64,000 nt of DNA from Longimonas halophila (lineage in GTDB: Bacteria > Bacteroidota > Rhodothermia > Rhodothermales > Salinibacteraceae): NCBI RefSeq assembly GCF_002554705.1, contig NZ_PDEP01000014.1, positions 1 to 64,000 of the forward strand, given 5' to 3'. Below are positions 63,324 to 64,000 of this stretch, piece by piece. A program made the position numbers and the translations under genes. Numbering within the stretch: the first letter of the stretch is position 1; the number at the start of each line of letters is the position of its first letter. The notes under the pieces are model-generated. The model did not search any database. It was not told the DNA's origin and saw only the letters and a program-made list of their open reading frames with translations.

Positions 63324-63356
63324 ACGCCCGGCCTCCCATGCAGGGCGACCGGGCGT
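63324..63356. repeat. Inverted repeat between RAYT and nrdJ
   Basis: ACGCCCGG (63324-63331) and CCGGGCGT (63349-63356) form an 8-bp stem with a 17-nt loop between convergent genes. A further copy of GACCGGGCGTA follows at about 63373. It may serve as a bidirectional terminator, though no U-tract is present. Confidence 0.45.
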
Positions 63357-63386
63357 AATTGGTTTCAGCGATGACCGGGCGTAGCA

Positions 63387-64000
63387 TTACCCACACCCCG
63401 TGGTCGTCCCGCACGCCGGGCAGATGTAGCAGGCGCCGCTGCGGACGGTAATGGTGCCGCAGTTGGCGCAGGGCGGCGAGTCCTCCTGGTTCTTGTAGGT
63501 GGTTTTCGCCGTCTGCTGCATGGCGGCCTGCTGCTCCGGGGCATCCGCCGTGGCATCCATGAACGCGTCAATGGTCTGCCCCACCAGCGACTCGTCGTCG
63601 CCAATCTCGGGTGCTTGCTTTGAAGCAGGTGCCTCGGCCGAACCAGCCGAAGGCGATCCAGTCGAGGGCTGCATCGTGCCGAAGTCGAGCTCGGCCTGGG
63701 CGGTGTTCGATGTCGCTTCGCCGCTGCCGGAGGCATGCTCCCCAGCGGCCGCGTTAGGGTCCACGGTACCCTCCGCCGCACCGGACGGCTGCGCTTCCGT
63801 ATCCAAAAACTTGATGGACAGATATCGGAAGATGTAGTCCATCATCGACTTGGCGATGGGGATCTGCTTGTTGTTCGTGAAGCCGCTCGGCTCAAACCGC
63901 ATGTGGCTGAACTTGCGGCACAGATCCTCCAGTGGCACGCCGTATTGCAGCGCAATGGACACGCTGGTGGCAAAGGCGTCCATCATGCCGGCAAGGGTCG
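63387..64000 (-). CDS. nrdJ: B12-dependent ribonucleotide reductase, C-terminal part
   Basis: The frame stays open to the window edge, so this is the 3' end of a larger gene (about 204 residues visible). TLAGMMDAFATSVSIALQYGVPLEDLCRKFSHMRFEPSGFT is characteristic of NrdJ, followed by IPIAKSMMDYIFRYLSIKFL. A low-complexity Ala/Ser/Glu linker leads to the C-terminal four-plus cysteine zinc-ribbon tail (CANCGTITVRSGACYICPACG). It reduces ribonucleotides using adenosylcobalamin without needing oxygen-specific cofactors. Confidence 0.93.
   Translation of the reverse strand, partial: TLAGMMDAFATSVSIALQYGVPLEDLCRKFSHMRFEPSGFTNNKQIPIAKSMMDYIFRYLSIKFLDTEAQPSGAAEGTVDPNAAAGEHASGSGEATSNTAQAELDFGTMQPSTGSPSAGSAEAPASKQAPEIGDDESLVGQTIDAFMDATADAPEQQAAMQQTAKTTYKNQEDSPPCANCGTITVRSGACYICPACGTTTGCG

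Noticed and set aside
1-64000. CRISPR array or prophage
   Set aside because: No regularly spaced repeat-spacer pattern, cas gene or phage structural gene was seen. Repeats found are palindromes, a 34-bp pair and the S23-associated arrays.

Overview
The window looks like a chromosomal piece of a moderately GC-rich, probably halophilic member of the Rhodothermota/Bacteroidota line (Salinibacter-like). This is inferred from gene content: bacillithiol enzyme BshB1, an ATP synthase a-subunit with a cleavable N-terminal extension, an atpBEFHAG cluster lacking atpDC, B12-dependent ribonucleotide reductase, very acidic protein tails, and almost no Shine-Dalgarno sequences before start codons. No 16S rRNA is present, so the placement is indirect.

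Layout. 1-14 kb: an IS transposase tail, riboflavin synthase, a membrane J-protein, trigger factor and ClpP, a lipoprotein, an MFS transporter, then a minus-strand block (BtuF-like protein, Mpl, CNNM/CBS protein, RecO), a ComEA-like protein and an orphan OmpR-type regulator. 14-21.5 kb is the most accessory part: a REP-like palindrome, three lipoproteins, a LuxR regulator with a degenerate receiver domain, a perfect 34-bp direct repeat bounding a ~3.1-kb AT-richer segment, RlmD, and a four-helix-bundle (S23) gene enclosed by inverted repeat arrays that run into the next gene. 21.5-34.5 kb: a queuosine-precursor transporter, a TPR/periplasmic-binding lipid-envelope protein, GuaA, GcvH, AccC, AccB, EF-P, BshB1, LeuRS and DeoB, nearly all on the minus strand. 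34.7-45.6 kb: a phasin-like fusion with its own strong Shine-Dalgarno, a C-terminal processing protease, a MITE, a cluster of little-known genes, LysRS, an MFS transporter, a TPP riboswitch in front of a short-chain dehydrogenase, and QueG. 45.6-49.3 kb: two related PKD/OmpA-like envelope proteins and ribosomal protein S20. 49.5-58 kb: an M23 peptidase/bactofilin pair, then the F1Fo ATP synthase cluster, closed by tRNA-Ser(GCU) and a terminator. 58-64 kb: an epimerase-like protein, a Dda-like helicase, PlsC, an SDR without the usual catalytic Tyr/Lys, a REP-associated (Y1) transposase, and the 3' end of nrdJ running off the window.

Functional threads. QueG and NrdJ both need cobalamin, and a cytosolic BtuF-like protein is encoded nearby. 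EF-P, AccB, AccC and GcvH form a classic translation/acyl-carrier neighbourhood. The most unusual signals are the repeat-bounded lipoprotein/pseudo-receiver module, the riboswitch-controlled SDR, the RAYT gene carrying a REP-like hairpin inside its own coding sequence, and the S23 insertion. I see no CRISPR array, prophage or recognisable defence island.
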